Assembly: GCA_903945375.1 (NCBI GenBank)
Contig: CAJAVP010000030.1
Location: forward strand, 1-56,998
DNA: 56,998 nt
DNA from: an uncultured Methylococcaceae bacterium
GTDB taxonomy: Bacteria; Pseudomonadota; Gammaproteobacteria; Methylococcales; Methylomonadaceae
Direction of reading: 5' to 3'
The notes beneath the pieces were generated by a model, which made no database searches, had not been told where the DNA came from, and worked only from the letters and a program-made list of their open reading frames with translations. Positions 1 through 8,551 of this stretch are shown piece by piece. The position numbers and the translations under genes were made by a program. Within the stretch, counting starts at the first letter, position 1. The number at the start of each line of letters is the position of its first letter.

Positions 1-113
1 CAAAACATAGGATTTATTGGATGCTAACCGCTTTGTACGCCATTTGTTCGCAAGTGTTGCCAGAATAATAGCGTTAATATCGATAAAAGTTTCTTCAATT
101 TATTGAAATATAA

Positions 114-1124
114 AGCAATAGCCATAATGAGAAGTGCTGGAAAACACCTGTCGCTAGGACTTTTGATTTTAGTTATCTCGATGCCGATAAACTTAAATCA
201 ATTGGCTTTAAAAATAGCGTGATTAAAATCGCGGCAAATACTCAAATTGCTTGCGATACTTGTCACAGCATCGAAATTGCCTGTAAAGGTTCACCCGCTG
301 GTAATAAATGTGGCATAGCGTCTGAAAATCTGGCATTGCCAAATCACAATCCCGTTATTAGCTCGAAACCTGAAAAATTAACAGCGATTATAGGTAAAAC
401 AACAACTTATCAGGTTAAAGCCAGTGATGCCGATGGTGATTCGTTGAGCTATTCATTACCTTTGAAATCAGGTCAGTATGACGGCGTAAACTGGGCTTTT
501 GTCAAAGATAAAGAGGGCAAAGTGCTGAGTGATATGTCAATTAGCAACACAGGCTTGGTCACAATCAATTGGACTGAGGCGATGTTTGCAGCTTACAAAA
601 AAGGACCTTTCACCTTCCCTTATTCGATTAATGTCAGTGACGGTAAAGGCGGTTATGCGGTTCAAACTATTGAAATGACGATCCATTGCCCAGCGGGTAA
701 ATCGTGGCAATGGAATGGCGGTATGTGGGATTTGACCGGCGGGTCGTGCGTTACAAACAATGACATTTCATTCACATCAACACCCATTCCAAGTATTGAT
801 GCAGGCAAAACCTATAGCTATACAGCCGTTGCCAAGGACGCTAAAAACCTTCCGATTACTTATAGCTTACTCAATGCCACAAATGGCATGACCATTGATG
901 CAAAAACAGGTACAGTTACTTGGAAAGCTCGAACTGTGTGGTATGGCGAAAACTTTTACCAAGTAAAAGCCACCAACAGTAGTGGCGTATCCCGCACACA
1001 ATTGGTAACGCTGAAAGTTAATGTTGTTCCAGGGGTCATATTTCCTGTAATACCTGACGTGCCAACAGATCATAGTTGTCCTGCAGGTCAAACATGGGAT
1101 TCAAGCATGGAAATGTGCATGTAG
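114..1124 (+). pseudogene. N-terminally truncated secreted protein with Ig/cadherin-like repeats
   Basis: The open frame runs from a stop at 111 to the stop at 1122-1124. A GTG at 219 is the first usable start, but residues before it (RTFDFSYLDADKLKSIG) already read like protein, and the frame becomes repeat sequence at 121-139. I therefore read this as a gene that lost its 5' end. Two putative Ig-like (He_PIG/cadherin-like) domains are visible: one with ASDADGDSLSYSL and NVSDGKGGYAVQT, another with GKTYSYTAVAKDA and MTIDAKTGTVTW. Cysteine clusters (CDTC, HCPAGKSW, and a C-terminal CPAGQTWDSSMEMCM) suggest disulfides or metal binding. There is no signal peptide left and no good ribosome site at 219. 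It could be extracellular adhesin-like, but function is unknown. Whether it is still translated from 219 cannot be told. Confidence 0.55.
121..139 (+). repeat. Dispersed 19-bp repeat end, copy 1
   Basis: The motif GCCATAATGAGAAGTGCTG matches, with one or two differences, the motifs at 1412-1430 and 16775-16793. It abuts the readable start of the Ig-like protein remnant that follows, so it looks like the end of an inserted or recombined element. No transposase gene is visible in the 120 bases to its left. Confidence 0.6.
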
Positions 1125-1234
1125 TTTTATAAATTTTAAGTCGTAACAGGAAGGGGAGTCCATTTTTGGATTCCCTTGAGTAATTTTATAGCATCGTAGA
1201 TACTCTGTTCAATTTCAAGTTAAATGAGGGTGCT

Positions 1235-1280
1235 GGCTCTGCCTGCAAGTTAATACGTGCAAGCAGAGCTTGCACTCCAC
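1235..1280 (+). repeat. 46-bp dispersed repeat, copy A
   Basis: This 46-bp stretch matches 16706-16751 in inverted orientation with only a few mismatches. It can fold: GCTCTGCCTGCA pairs with TGCAAGCAGAGC (one mismatch) around a short loop. A degenerate relative is seen at 52653-52676. It has no coding potential. Confidence 0.7.
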
Positions 1281-1285
1281 TCGTT

Positions 1286-1430
1286 AGCAGTCATTCTCAT
1301 CATGACTGTAATAATGGCTTGATTAGTAGACTCTGCTGGAGTCAAAAATCAAGATTTTTGCTTCCGAATACACCTCTTTCACAGCCTCTGAAGCGATTGG
1401 GTGTCGTGATGGCCATAATGAGAATTGCTG
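1286..1430. mobile_element. Candidate MITE-like element with imperfect terminal inverted repeats
   Basis: The left end AGCAGTCATTCTCATCATGAC is an imperfect inverted copy of the right end GCCATAATGAGAATTGCTG, enclosing 145 bp without a gene. Inside are two small perfect hairpins, GACTC/GAGTC near 1330-1344 and CAAAAATC/GATTTTTG near 1343-1360. No transposase is present, so mobility would need help in trans. The element is flanked on the left by the 46-bp repeat and on the right by an RTX gene remnant. Confidence 0.45.
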
Positions 1431-1444
1431 GTTAAATGTAGCTA

Positions 1445-1591
1445 ATGTCTACCATCCGTTACATTGTCTACAACCCCATGACCGGCACAGTGACCTATGA
1501 TTCTGATGGTAGCGGTGCAGGTCAAGGCGTACAAATCGCGCAATTGGGCGTTAATTTACTGCTGACGAATGCCGATTTTGTGGTGATTTAA
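1445..1591 (+). pseudogene. C-terminal remnant of an RTX/hemolysin-type calcium-binding protein
   Basis: Forty-eight codons read MSTIRYIVYNPMTGTVTYDS and end LLTNADFVVI before a stop. The pattern of a Y-N-x-x-T-G-x-x-x-Y-D-x-D-G-x-G block, then VQIAQLG, then a terminal DFVVI is characteristic of the extreme C terminus of RTX proteins exported by type I secretion. The nonapeptide repeats and everything upstream are missing. A stop codon lies just upstream in frame, and the repeat end at 1412-1430 is 14 bp before the ATG. I infer a decayed gene tail. Confidence 0.6.
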
Positions 1592-1594
1592 GCA

Positions 1595-1702
1595 GGACAC
1601 AGTTAAAGGTAGCCGTTCGTGGTGAGCTTGTCGAACCATATCCTTCGATCATTCGACAAGCTCATGACTCAGAACGAACGGTTAAACCTTGTTTGAGTGT
1701 CC
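1595..1702. repeat. Large palindromic intergenic repeat
   Basis: The core arms are CCGTTCGTGGTGAGCTTGTC at 1613-1632 and, in inverted form, 1652-1681 (GACAAGCTCA and GAACGAACGG), with outer GGACAC at 1595-1600 and GTGTCC at 1697-1702. The arms with CTTGTCGAA/TTCGACAAG resemble a short palindromic repeat widely scattered in proteobacterial intergenic DNA. Lying just past the uvrB stop, it may also act as a transcript 3' structure. Confidence 0.7.
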
Positions 1703-1736
1703 CGTGTTAGTTGGTAGCCTAAAAATACACAAATCC

Positions 1737-3743
1737 TTAAACCAAAATCTCGTTTTGTAACTGCCTAAGTTGATCTCTGAGTTGTGCGGCTTGCTCAAAC
1801 TCCAAGTTTTTAGCGTGTTGATACATCGCATCTTCAAGTTGCTTAAGTTTTTTAGCCTGCTGCTTAGGGGTCATGGCCTGATAATCCGCCGCTAATTCTG
1901 CAACCTTGCCCACCGATTTAGAACTAATTCCACCCGAACCTGGAATGGCCAGTTGCAAAATATCGGTTACGGATTTAACAATTGTGGTGGGAGTAATGTC
2001 ATGCGCTAAATTAAATATATGCTGTTTTTCACGCCGTCGATCTGTTTCGTCGATGGCTTGTTGTATTGAGCGTGTCACCTTATCGGCATATAAAATCGCC
2101 CTACCCTGCACATTCCTTGCCGCCCGCCCAATGGTTTGTACTAAGGAGACGGTTGAGCGCAAAAAGCCTTCTTTATCTGCGTCTAAAATCGCCACCAACG
2201 AGACTTCTGGAATATCCAATCCTTCACGTAATAAGTTGATACCCACTAAGACATCAAATTTCCCTAAACGTAAATCGCGAATAATCTCAACGCGCTCCAC
2301 GGTGTCGATATCGGAATGTAGATAACGCACTTTTACGCCTTGCTCGTTCAGGTATTCGGTCAAATCTTCTGCCATTCGTTTGGTTAAGGTTGTCACCAAC
2401 ACGCGCTGATTAAGCTTGGCTCGCAGATTAATTTCAGACAAGACATCATCCACTTGAGACAAGGCCGGACGTATTTCAACCAGCGGGTCAAGTAAGCCGG
2501 TAGGTCTGACGACTTGCTCTACATAGGTGCTGCAATGCGCTTTTTCATAAGGGCCTGGCGTGGCAGATACATAAATGCGTTGCGGTGCTTTCGCTTCAAA
2601 CTCGGCAAACATCAAAGGGCGATTATCTAACGCGGAAGGCAATCTAAAGCCATATTCAACCAAGGTTTCTTTACGCGAACGATCGCCTTTAAACATGGCG
2701 CCAATCTGTGGCACGGTGACATGACTTTCATCCAAAATGATAAGCGCATTGTCCGGCAGATAATCAAACATGGTCGCCGGTGGCTCACCGGCTTGGCTGC
2801 CTGCTAAATGACGGGAGTAATTTTCAATCCCTGAGCAATAACCCACTTCCAAAATCATTTCAATATCAAATAAGGTGCGCTGTTCTAGGCGTTGCGCTTC
2901 GACCAATTTGTTTGCTGAATACAAGTGCTCAAGCCGCTCTTTAAGCTCAATTTTTATGGCATCAACCGCCGATAATAATTGCTCACGAGGCGTGACATAA
3001 TGGTTTTTTGGATAGACCGTATACCGGACAATGCGACTTATAATTTCGCCGGTCAAGGGATCAAACAATGATAAGCGCTCGACTTCATTATCAAACAGCT
3101 CAACACGCAGGGCTTCTTGCTCGGATTCGGCAGGAAAAATATCAATGACTTCGCCACGCACCCGATAGGTGGCTCGGCGCAATTCGACATCGTTGCGGGT
3201 ATATTGCATTTCCGCTAAACGCCGCAAAATAGCCCGTTGTTCGATCAAATCGCCTTTAACCAAATGCAGCACCATTTCAAAATAGGATTTAGGCTCACCT
3301 AATCCGTAAATGGCGGACACCGTAGCCACAACAATGGTATCCGGTCGCTCGATTAATGCCTTGGTCGCTGATAAGCGCATTTGTTCGATATGTTCATTTA
3401 AGGACGCATCTTTGTCGATAAAGGTATCCGATGCGGGAACATAGGCTTCTGGCTGATAATAGTCGTAATAAGAGACGAAATATTCCACGCTATTTTCTGG
3501 AAAAAACTCTTTCATCTCGCCATACAATTGCGCGGCCAGCGTTTTATTCGGTGCCATAATCATCGCCGGTCGTTGCACCTGGTTGATGACATTAGCGATG
3601 GTGAAGGTTTTGCCAGAACCGGTCACGCCCAACAAGGTCTGATGCACTTCACCGTCAGTCAAGCCGTCTACTAAGGCAGTAATCGCCGTCGGTTGGTCGC
3701 CAGCCGGTTTGAATCGACTGTGAAGTTTGAAGGCTTTTTGCAT
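1737..3743 (-). CDS. uvrB: Excinuclease ABC subunit B
   Basis: UvrB is the helicase-like damage-verification subunit of cytoplasmic nucleotide excision repair; it is loaded by UvrA and recruits UvrC. At 668 residues it is full length. The start [18 protein letters not shown] is the family N terminus. Walker A GVTGSGKT is at 39-46, the damage-probing beta-hairpin region [12 protein letters not shown] near 92-103, the DESHV Walker B box follows around residue 340, helicase motif VI includes QTIGRAARN, and the UVR domain that contacts UvrC is at about 625-660. The next gene, hypE, ends only 9 bp upstream, so co-transcription is possible, though the functions are unrelated. Confidence 0.98.
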   Translation of the reverse strand: MQKAFKLHSRFKPAGDQPTAITALVDGLTDGEVHQTLLGVTGSGKTFTIANVINQVQRPAMIMAPNKTLAAQLYGEMKEFFPENSVEYFVSYYDYYQPEAYVPASDTFIDKDASLNEHIEQMRLSATKALIERPDTIVVATVSAIYGLGEPKSYFEMVLHLVKGDLIEQRAILRRLAEMQYTRNDVELRRATYRVRGEVIDIFPAESEQEALRVELFDNEVERLSLFDPLTGEIISRIVRYTVYPKNHYVTPREQLLSAVDAIKIELKERLEHLYSANKLVEAQRLEQRTLFDIEMILEVGYCSGIENYSRHLAGSQAGEPPATMFDYLPDNALIILDESHVTVPQIGAMFKGDRSRKETLVEYGFRLPSALDNRPLMFAEFEAKAPQRIYVSATPGPYEKAHCSTYVEQVVRPTGLLDPLVEIRPALSQVDDVLSEINLRAKLNQRVLVTTLTKRMAEDLTEYLNEQGVKVRYLHSDIDTVERVEIIRDLRLGKFDVLVGINLLREGLDIPEVSLVAILDADKEGFLRSTVSLVQTIGRAARNVQGRAILYADKVTRSIQQAIDETDRRREKQHIFNLAHDITPTTIVKSVTDILQLAIPGSGGISSKSVGKVAELAADYQAMTPKQQAKKLKQLEDAMYQHAKNLEFEQAAQLRDQLRQLQNEILV

Positions 3744-3752
3744 TGTTATGAT

Positions 3753-4778
3753 TTAACAAATGCGCGGTAAAGGATCGTCTTCTAATTCCTGCAAAATACG
3801 TTCTCCACCTAACTGAGTTTCCAATACGACCTGTGCTTTACCACTGACAATACGACCGATGATAGCGGCATCTGCATAACCCAATTCATGAAGTGTCGTA
3901 ATAGCACGCTCAGCAGCAGCGGCGTCTAATACCGCCACAACACGCCCTTCCGATGCCAAATACATGGGGTCATAGCCCAAAATATCGCAGACCGCTCGTA
4001 CCGGATCGAGCACGGGAATCTGGGCTTCATTGAGTCGAACGGTTGCGCCAATGGCATGAGCGATTTCATGGCTTACTGTCGCCAATCCACCGCGCGTTGG
4101 ATCGCGCATAAAACGTAATCCTGGAATTTTGGTTAATGCCTGAGTGATCGGCAAAACACTGGCAGAATCCGAGTGCAAATCACCGGATAACCCAAATTGT
4201 TCGCGTGCCAGCAAAACAGCTGTCCCATGATCACCCATCGAGCCACTGAGTACAACACAATCCCCGGGACAAATTTGCTTTAAACCCAGTTGCAAATCCG
4301 CCGGACGTACCCCGATACCGGTCATGGCAAAGTAAACGCCACCACCTTGACCGCGACGTAAGACTTTGGTGTCGCCTGCCACCACTTTAACCTGACTTTC
4401 TTGGCAAGCGCGTGCCATACTTGCGAGTATTCGGTCTAATAAGGCGATTTCTAAACCTTCCTCAATAAACGCACTGAGTGTTAAATAATGCGGCACTGCA
4501 CCTGAAACCGCTAAATCATTGACTGTCCCATGTACGGCGAGGCTGCCTATGTTGCCTCCGGGAAATTCTAGGGGTTCAACCGTAAAACCATCCGTCGTAA
4601 CCATCACAACCCCTGAGTCATAAACCAAAGGTAAATTGGCGGCATCGACGCCGGTGTCTAGTAGTTCATTGCCCAAATGATAGGTAAATAAATTTTCAAT
4701 CAGCTCACGCATAAACCGACCCCCATTACCGTGTGCTAAGGCAATATGAGTTTCTGTAAATTGTCTGCTTGATTTCAT
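3753..4778 (-). CDS. hypE: Carbamoyl dehydratase HypE, hydrogenase maturation
   Basis: HypE dehydrates the carbamoyl group delivered by HypF onto its own C-terminal cysteine, making the thiocyanate that supplies the CN ligands of [NiFe] hydrogenase. The AIRS/PurM-like fold is evident from LAHGNGGRFMRELIE near the N terminus, TVNDLAVSGA, VVAGDTKV and DPTRGGLATV. The required C-terminal PRIC with its terminal Cys is intact. An in-frame GTG at 4790 would add four residues; the ATG at 4778 has GGTGG eight bases upstream and is preferred. No other hyp or hydrogenase structural gene is in the window, so this copy is an orphan here. The sequence looks functional. Confidence 0.95.
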   Translation of the reverse strand: MKSSRQFTETHIALAHGNGGRFMRELIENLFTYHLGNELLDTGVDAANLPLVYDSGVVMVTTDGFTVEPLEFPGGNIGSLAVHGTVNDLAVSGAVPHYLTLSAFIEEGLEIALLDRILASMARACQESQVKVVAGDTKVLRRGQGGGVYFAMTGIGVRPADLQLGLKQICPGDCVVLSGSMGDHGTAVLLAREQFGLSGDLHSDSASVLPITQALTKIPGLRFMRDPTRGGLATVSHEIAHAIGATVRLNEAQIPVLDPVRAVCDILGYDPMYLASEGRVVAVLDAAAAERAITTLHELGYADAAIIGRIVSGKAQVVLETQLGGERILQELEDDPLPRIC

Positions 4779-4821
4779 TGAGTTTGCCACCGCGTTGCGT
4801 GAAATAAAAATGCCTTAACCA

Positions 4822-5679
4822 TCAATCATCCGCTTTTTTTACGGAGTCTTGAGGAATTGGCAGTAAAGGAATCCCATAACTTTCGATAATCGTGTTGATT
4901 GCTTTTGCTTTAGTCTCAATTAAACGATCTAAAGCGGATTTTCTAGCTTTATCACCATTACGAACGCCCATTGCCATTGAAAAAGCGAAAGGAATACCCT
5001 TTGTTTCTGGCATATTGATCTGGTTATAACTTCCCTTGGGACTTTGCGAAACAATATAAGCCGCCATCGGCCCCCATAGAATCACCATATCTATTTTTTT
5101 GGCTTTAAAATCGTGATCCAGTTGCATCGCCAGATTATTTTTCTCATCACCCGACATCGATTGATAAGGAATGCCCTGCCCTAATAAGTCATGCTGTTGC
5201 AACCAAGTGGTGCCGGGGCCGCGATCGAACATGGCAATTTTTAACTGCTCTTGCTTTTGCAATGGCAACTCGGTCAATTGTTTAGCGTCCTTAATGTCAT
5301 CCCAGCCACGTCCCTTAGCGATCAATAGGACATACGTCGAACGGTAATAGGCGTGAGTTGTTAAGCTCATGTCAGAACCCGCAGGTACATTCATGACCAC
5401 ATCGCATTTAAATTCTTTGCTGTCTACGATCTTATCGTCCACCGGAGCGGTCAAGGTATTGCGGATAAAGCCAATACGTTGTGGAAACCAAGTGTATTCA
5501 AGCGGTTGACCTAATTCTTTGGCGAATAACTCGGCAATTTTATTTTCAAAACCATCTAGTTTTTGGCTGGAATAAGGTGGATTAAGTGGGTCTGCACAAA
5601 CTTTAAACTTTTCTTGTGCCGATACCGACAAGGCTAAAGCGGTCAAACATAGCCCGCCTAATAATTGGGGTATATTCAT
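4822..5679 (-). CDS. MoxJ/XoxJ-like quinoprotein dehydrogenase-associated periplasmic binding protein
   Basis: This is a small extracellular solute-binding-protein-fold protein of the family found beside PQQ alcohol/methanol dehydrogenases (MoxJ, XoxJ). MoxJ relatives are thought to help activate or mature the dehydrogenase in the periplasm rather than to transport a solute. From ATG 5679, preceded by GAGAG, it has a signal peptide (LLGGLCLTALALSVSA, then Q) and a mature start KFKVCADPLNPPYS typical of the family. A longer frame to 5733 would overlap rapZ and spoil the signal peptide, so I reject it. It follows rapZ by 22 bp and precedes hypE by 43 bp. No dehydrogenase or cytochrome gene is adjacent, which is unusual. 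Family call is firm; the role is inferred. Confidence 0.85.
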   Translation of the reverse strand: MNIPQLLGGLCLTALALSVSAQEKFKVCADPLNPPYSSQKLDGFENKIAELFAKELGQPLEYTWFPQRIGFIRNTLTAPVDDKIVDSKEFKCDVVMNVPAGSDMSLTTHAYYRSTYVLLIAKGRGWDDIKDAKQLTELPLQKQEQLKIAMFDRGPGTTWLQQHDLLGQGIPYQSMSGDEKNNLAMQLDHDFKAKKIDMVILWGPMAAYIVSQSPKGSYNQINMPETKGIPFAFSMAMGVRNGDKARKSALDRLIETKAKAINTIIESYGIPLLPIPQDSVKKADD

Positions 5680-5701
5680 GTTTTTCTCTCTATTTGAGTA
5701 A

Positions 5702-6559
5702 TTAATGCAGCTCGCGGTGGCGAATAATGACATTCCGGTAGGTTTGTTTGAATTGCTTAACCAACGAATCGACTAAATAAACGGAGCGATGTTGACCGCC
5801 GGTGCAGCCAATAGCTACTGTTAGATAACTACGCCCCTCGGCTTCAAATCGGGGTATCCAACGTTCCAAAAACACCGCAATATCGCCTGAAAATTCTACA
5901 ACTAAAGTTTGATCGTTGAGAAAATCAATAACCGCCTGATCTTTTCCCGTAAGAACGCGCAATTCGGGTATCCAATGCGGATTAGGTAAGCTTCTGGCAT
6001 CAAAAACAAAATCAGCATCTAAAGGGACGCCATGTTTGAAGCCAAAGGATTGAAACTGAAGAGAAATATGCAGGACATCACGTTCCCCGATATGCTCTCT
6101 GATGAGTTCGCGTAATTGATGGTAATGTGTGCGGCTTGTATCAATCACCACATTGGCGTACCGCGCTATCGGCGTTAGCATTTCCCTTTCAATTTTTAAC
6201 GCTTCTTTTAACGGAATATTGAAATCGGTCAGTGGGTGGCGGCGGCGGGTTTCACTGTAGCGTTTTAATAAAGTCGCCTCTTCTGCTTGCATAAAAATAA
6301 CCTCGCAATCAATTCCTTTGCTGCGGATTAAATTGATACTTTCCGAAAAATAACTCAAGCTTTCACTTTGATTTCTCGCATCAATCCCTATGGCTGTTTT
6401 TGCGTAGGTTATTTTATCAACTAACATCACATGGTTAATAAAGTCTTCTAACAACGTAACCGGCAAATTATCGATGCAGTAATAATTGCAATCTTCCAGT
6501 GTATCTAAGGCAATACTTTTACCAGAACCGGAAAGCCCGCTGACAATCAATAGTTTCAT
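5702..6559 (-). CDS. rapZ: RNase adapter / nucleotide-binding protein RapZ
   Basis: RapZ is a nucleotide-binding protein that in enteric bacteria presents the sRNA GlmZ to RNase E and senses glucosamine-6-phosphate, tuning amino-sugar and hence cell-wall precursor supply. At 285 residues it is full length. Walker A GLSGSGKS is at residues 8-15, and the C-terminal domain carries the hallmark GCTGGQHRSVY near residue 255. It lies downstream of hpf and rpoN as in other gammaproteobacteria, but ptsN, which normally sits between hpf and rapZ, is missing, and so is npr after it. The 172-bp gap from hpf holds a hairpin at 6678-6725. The target RNA in this organism is unknown. Confidence 0.97.
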   Translation of the reverse strand: MKLLIVSGLSGSGKSIALDTLEDCNYYCIDNLPVTLLEDFINHVMLVDKITYAKTAIGIDARNQSESLSYFSESINLIRSKGIDCEVIFMQAEEATLLKRYSETRRRHPLTDFNIPLKEALKIEREMLTPIARYANVVIDTSRTHYHQLRELIREHIGERDVLHISLQFQSFGFKHGVPLDADFVFDARSLPNPHWIPELRVLTGKDQAVIDFLNDQTLVVEFSGDIAVFLERWIPRFEAEGRSYLTVAIGCTGGQHRSVYLVDSLVKQFKQTYRNVIIRHRELH

Positions 6560-6677
6560 AAACCAAATACCAAAGAGGAAGCTTAAAAAATCAGACTCAA
6601 TTTTGACCGCTTCTGCTGATCAAGAACTCTAGTGAGTCTTTTATTCTGATTTGTATCTAAGCTCCCTTGCTTAGAAA

Positions 6678-6725
6678 GACACACAAAGCTCAGTGAAGCC
6701 ATCCTGATTCCCTGAACTTTGTGTC
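6678..6725 (-). other. Inverted repeat in the hpf-rapZ gap
   Basis: Arms GACACACAAAGCTCAG and CTGAACTTTGTGTC pair imperfectly across an 18-base loop. There is no clear U-tract, so a processing site or leader structure for rapZ is as likely as a terminator. It occupies the space where ptsN is found in related genomes. Confidence 0.4.
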
Positions 6726-6731
6726 AATGAT

Positions 6732-7022
6732 TTACCGGTGATTACCGTTTTTTTCTTTATGTTTAATGATTTGACGATCCAATTTGTCAACCATATTGTC
6801 AATGGCTACATACATATCTTCCTGATGGTCTTCTGCAAAAAATTTGGTGCCTCTGAGTTGCAAAGTCGCTTCTGCCTTCTGCATCAATTTTTCTACGCTT
6901 AGAATAACATGTACATCAGTAACATTATCAAAATGGCGAGCTAGCTTAGCGAATTTGCTGTCAATATTCGCTTTCAAAGCCTCGGTAATTTCTAAATGAT
7001 GACCTGTTACTATAACTTGCAT
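6732..7022 (-). CDS. hpf: Ribosome hibernation-promoting factor, short form
   Basis: HPF binds the 30S decoding centre in stationary phase, blocks tRNA and mRNA sites and favours 100S ribosome dimers. The 96-residue length is that of the short form, which acts with RMF in gammaproteobacteria. The protein begins MQVIVTGHHLEITEALK and has the conserved core KLARHFDNVTDVHVIL and MYVAIDNMVDKLDRQI. It sits directly after rpoN (49 bp gap), the standard sigma-54 locus order. AGGAG lies shortly upstream of the ATG. Confidence 0.96.
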   Translation of the reverse strand: MQVIVTGHHLEITEALKANIDSKFAKLARHFDNVTDVHVILSVEKLMQKAEATLQLRGTKFFAEDHQEDMYVAIDNMVDKLDRQIIKHKEKNGNHR

Positions 7023-7071
7023 GGTAAAACTCCTTAATAATTATTGATTTGTGTATTGCAGTAGATAAGCA

Positions 7072-8520
7072 CTATAAAATCCGCTTTCTCTGACTTGATG
7101 ATGCTATAAACATCGCTTCACGATACTTGGCAATTGTCCTTCTGGCAACATTGATGCCTTTCTCGTTTAAAAAATCGGCGATTCTGCTATCGCTGAGCGG
7201 CTTTGCCGGATCCTCGTTGCCGATTAATTCTTTAATAATCGCCCGGATGGCAATAGACGAACACTCGCCCCCGCCTTCGGTTGATACATGACTGGAAAAA
7301 AAATATTTAAACTCAAAAATCCCATTAGGGGTGTGCATGTATTTTTGCGTTGTGACTCTGGAAATAGTGGATTCATGCAGCTCCAGCTCTTCTGCAATAT
7401 CCCGCAAAACCATCGGCTTCATGGCAACGGAGCCGTGCTCAAGAAAGCCTGTTTGTTTTTCCACAATGGATTTTGCAACGCGCAACAAGGTCTCGTTGCG
7501 ACTATGGAGACTTTTAATAAACCAACGCGCTTCCTGCAAATGGTCTTTCATGCAGGTATTATCTTTGCTGTTATCCGCTCGCTTTATCATAGCGGAGTAA
7601 AACGGATTGATTCGCAGCCTAGGGGCAATATCAGGATTTAAATTCACTTGCCAACGTCCATTTTGCTTGGTCACATAAACATCAGGAATGACATATTCGG
7701 AGGCCGTTTCTTGAATTTTTGAACCCGGTTTAGGCTCAAGTGTTCTGATTAAGGCAACAACTTCATTGAGTTGACGCTCAGATAAGCCCAATTTACGCAT
7801 TAATTTAGTCTGCTCGTGCGTAGCCAATAAATCTAAATATTCGGACACAATACTCAAGGCTTCAGCTCGATAAGGCGTTGATTCCGGTAATTGTAACAAT
7901 TGCAAACGCAAACAATCACTTAAATCCAGTGCGGCAACACCGGCTGGGTCAAAATGCTGAATCTGGTGTAAAACGGCATTCACCTCATCAAAATCAAGAT
8001 CATCAAATTGATTTTGTAAGGACTGAAATATCTCCTCCGGACGACTGATAAGATAACCGTCATTATTAATTGAATCGATAATCGTCAGCGCAATAGCGTG
8101 ATCTCTCTCAGAAAACCGTGTGAGTTCCAATTGCCAATACAGATGATCTAATAAGGTCGTTGCATTGCTGCGTTGTGATTCAAATTCGACACTTTCACTG
8201 CTATGTGAACCTGATTCGAGTACGGTTTCATAAATGTCATCCCAACTTGAATCAACAGGTAATTCATCGGGAATATCTGTTTGAGAACCTTCGCTGGTTA
8301 CTGAGTCGGTATGTTCAGTTTTTTTATCAGGCAACGCTTCAATACCTGAGTTAGAGACGGCTTCTTCTTCGTTAATTTCCAGCATCATGTTTGATTCCAA
8401 CGCCTGTTGGATTTCTTGCTGCAAATCGAGGGTGGACATTTGCAATAACTTGATGGCTTGTTGCAATTGCGGCGTCATGCTCAATTGCAAACCTTGCCGA
8501 AGATTTAAGGACTGTTTCAT
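7072..8520 (-). CDS. rpoN: RNA polymerase sigma-54 factor
   Basis: Sigma-54 directs RNA polymerase to -24/-12 promoters and needs AAA+ activators, usually for nitrogen, motility or carbon-regulation genes. Starting at ATG 8520 gives 482 residues with the standard N terminus MKQSLNLRQGLQLSMTPQL, the activator-interacting region I. An acidic region II follows, then the core-binding domain, and the C-terminal RpoN box ARRTIAKYREAM that reads the -24 element. A longer frame to 8598 would overlap lptB and lacks family similarity in its extra 26 residues. Only 31 bp separate it from lptB, so it is in the same operon. Confidence 0.97.
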   Translation of the reverse strand: MKQSLNLRQGLQLSMTPQLQQAIKLLQMSTLDLQQEIQQALESNMMLEINEEEAVSNSGIEALPDKKTEHTDSVTSEGSQTDIPDELPVDSSWDDIYETVLESGSHSSESVEFESQRSNATTLLDHLYWQLELTRFSERDHAIALTIIDSINNDGYLISRPEEIFQSLQNQFDDLDFDEVNAVLHQIQHFDPAGVAALDLSDCLRLQLLQLPESTPYRAEALSIVSEYLDLLATHEQTKLMRKLGLSERQLNEVVALIRTLEPKPGSKIQETASEYVIPDVYVTKQNGRWQVNLNPDIAPRLRINPFYSAMIKRADNSKDNTCMKDHLQEARWFIKSLHSRNETLLRVAKSIVEKQTGFLEHGSVAMKPMVLRDIAEELELHESTISRVTTQKYMHTPNGIFEFKYFFSSHVSTEGGGECSSIAIRAIIKELIGNEDPAKPLSDSRIADFLNEKGINVARRTIAKYREAMFIASSSQRKRIL

Positions 8521-8551
8521 TTCAATATCATCGCTTGCAAATTCATTCGCT

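Noticed and set aside
1-113. Possible coding remnant left of the first repeat end
   Set aside because: Short frames exist but none shows a recognisable protein motif.
1906-2325. Plus-strand frame inside uvrB
   Set aside because: It is an antisense shadow of a conserved gene with a low-quality protein sequence.
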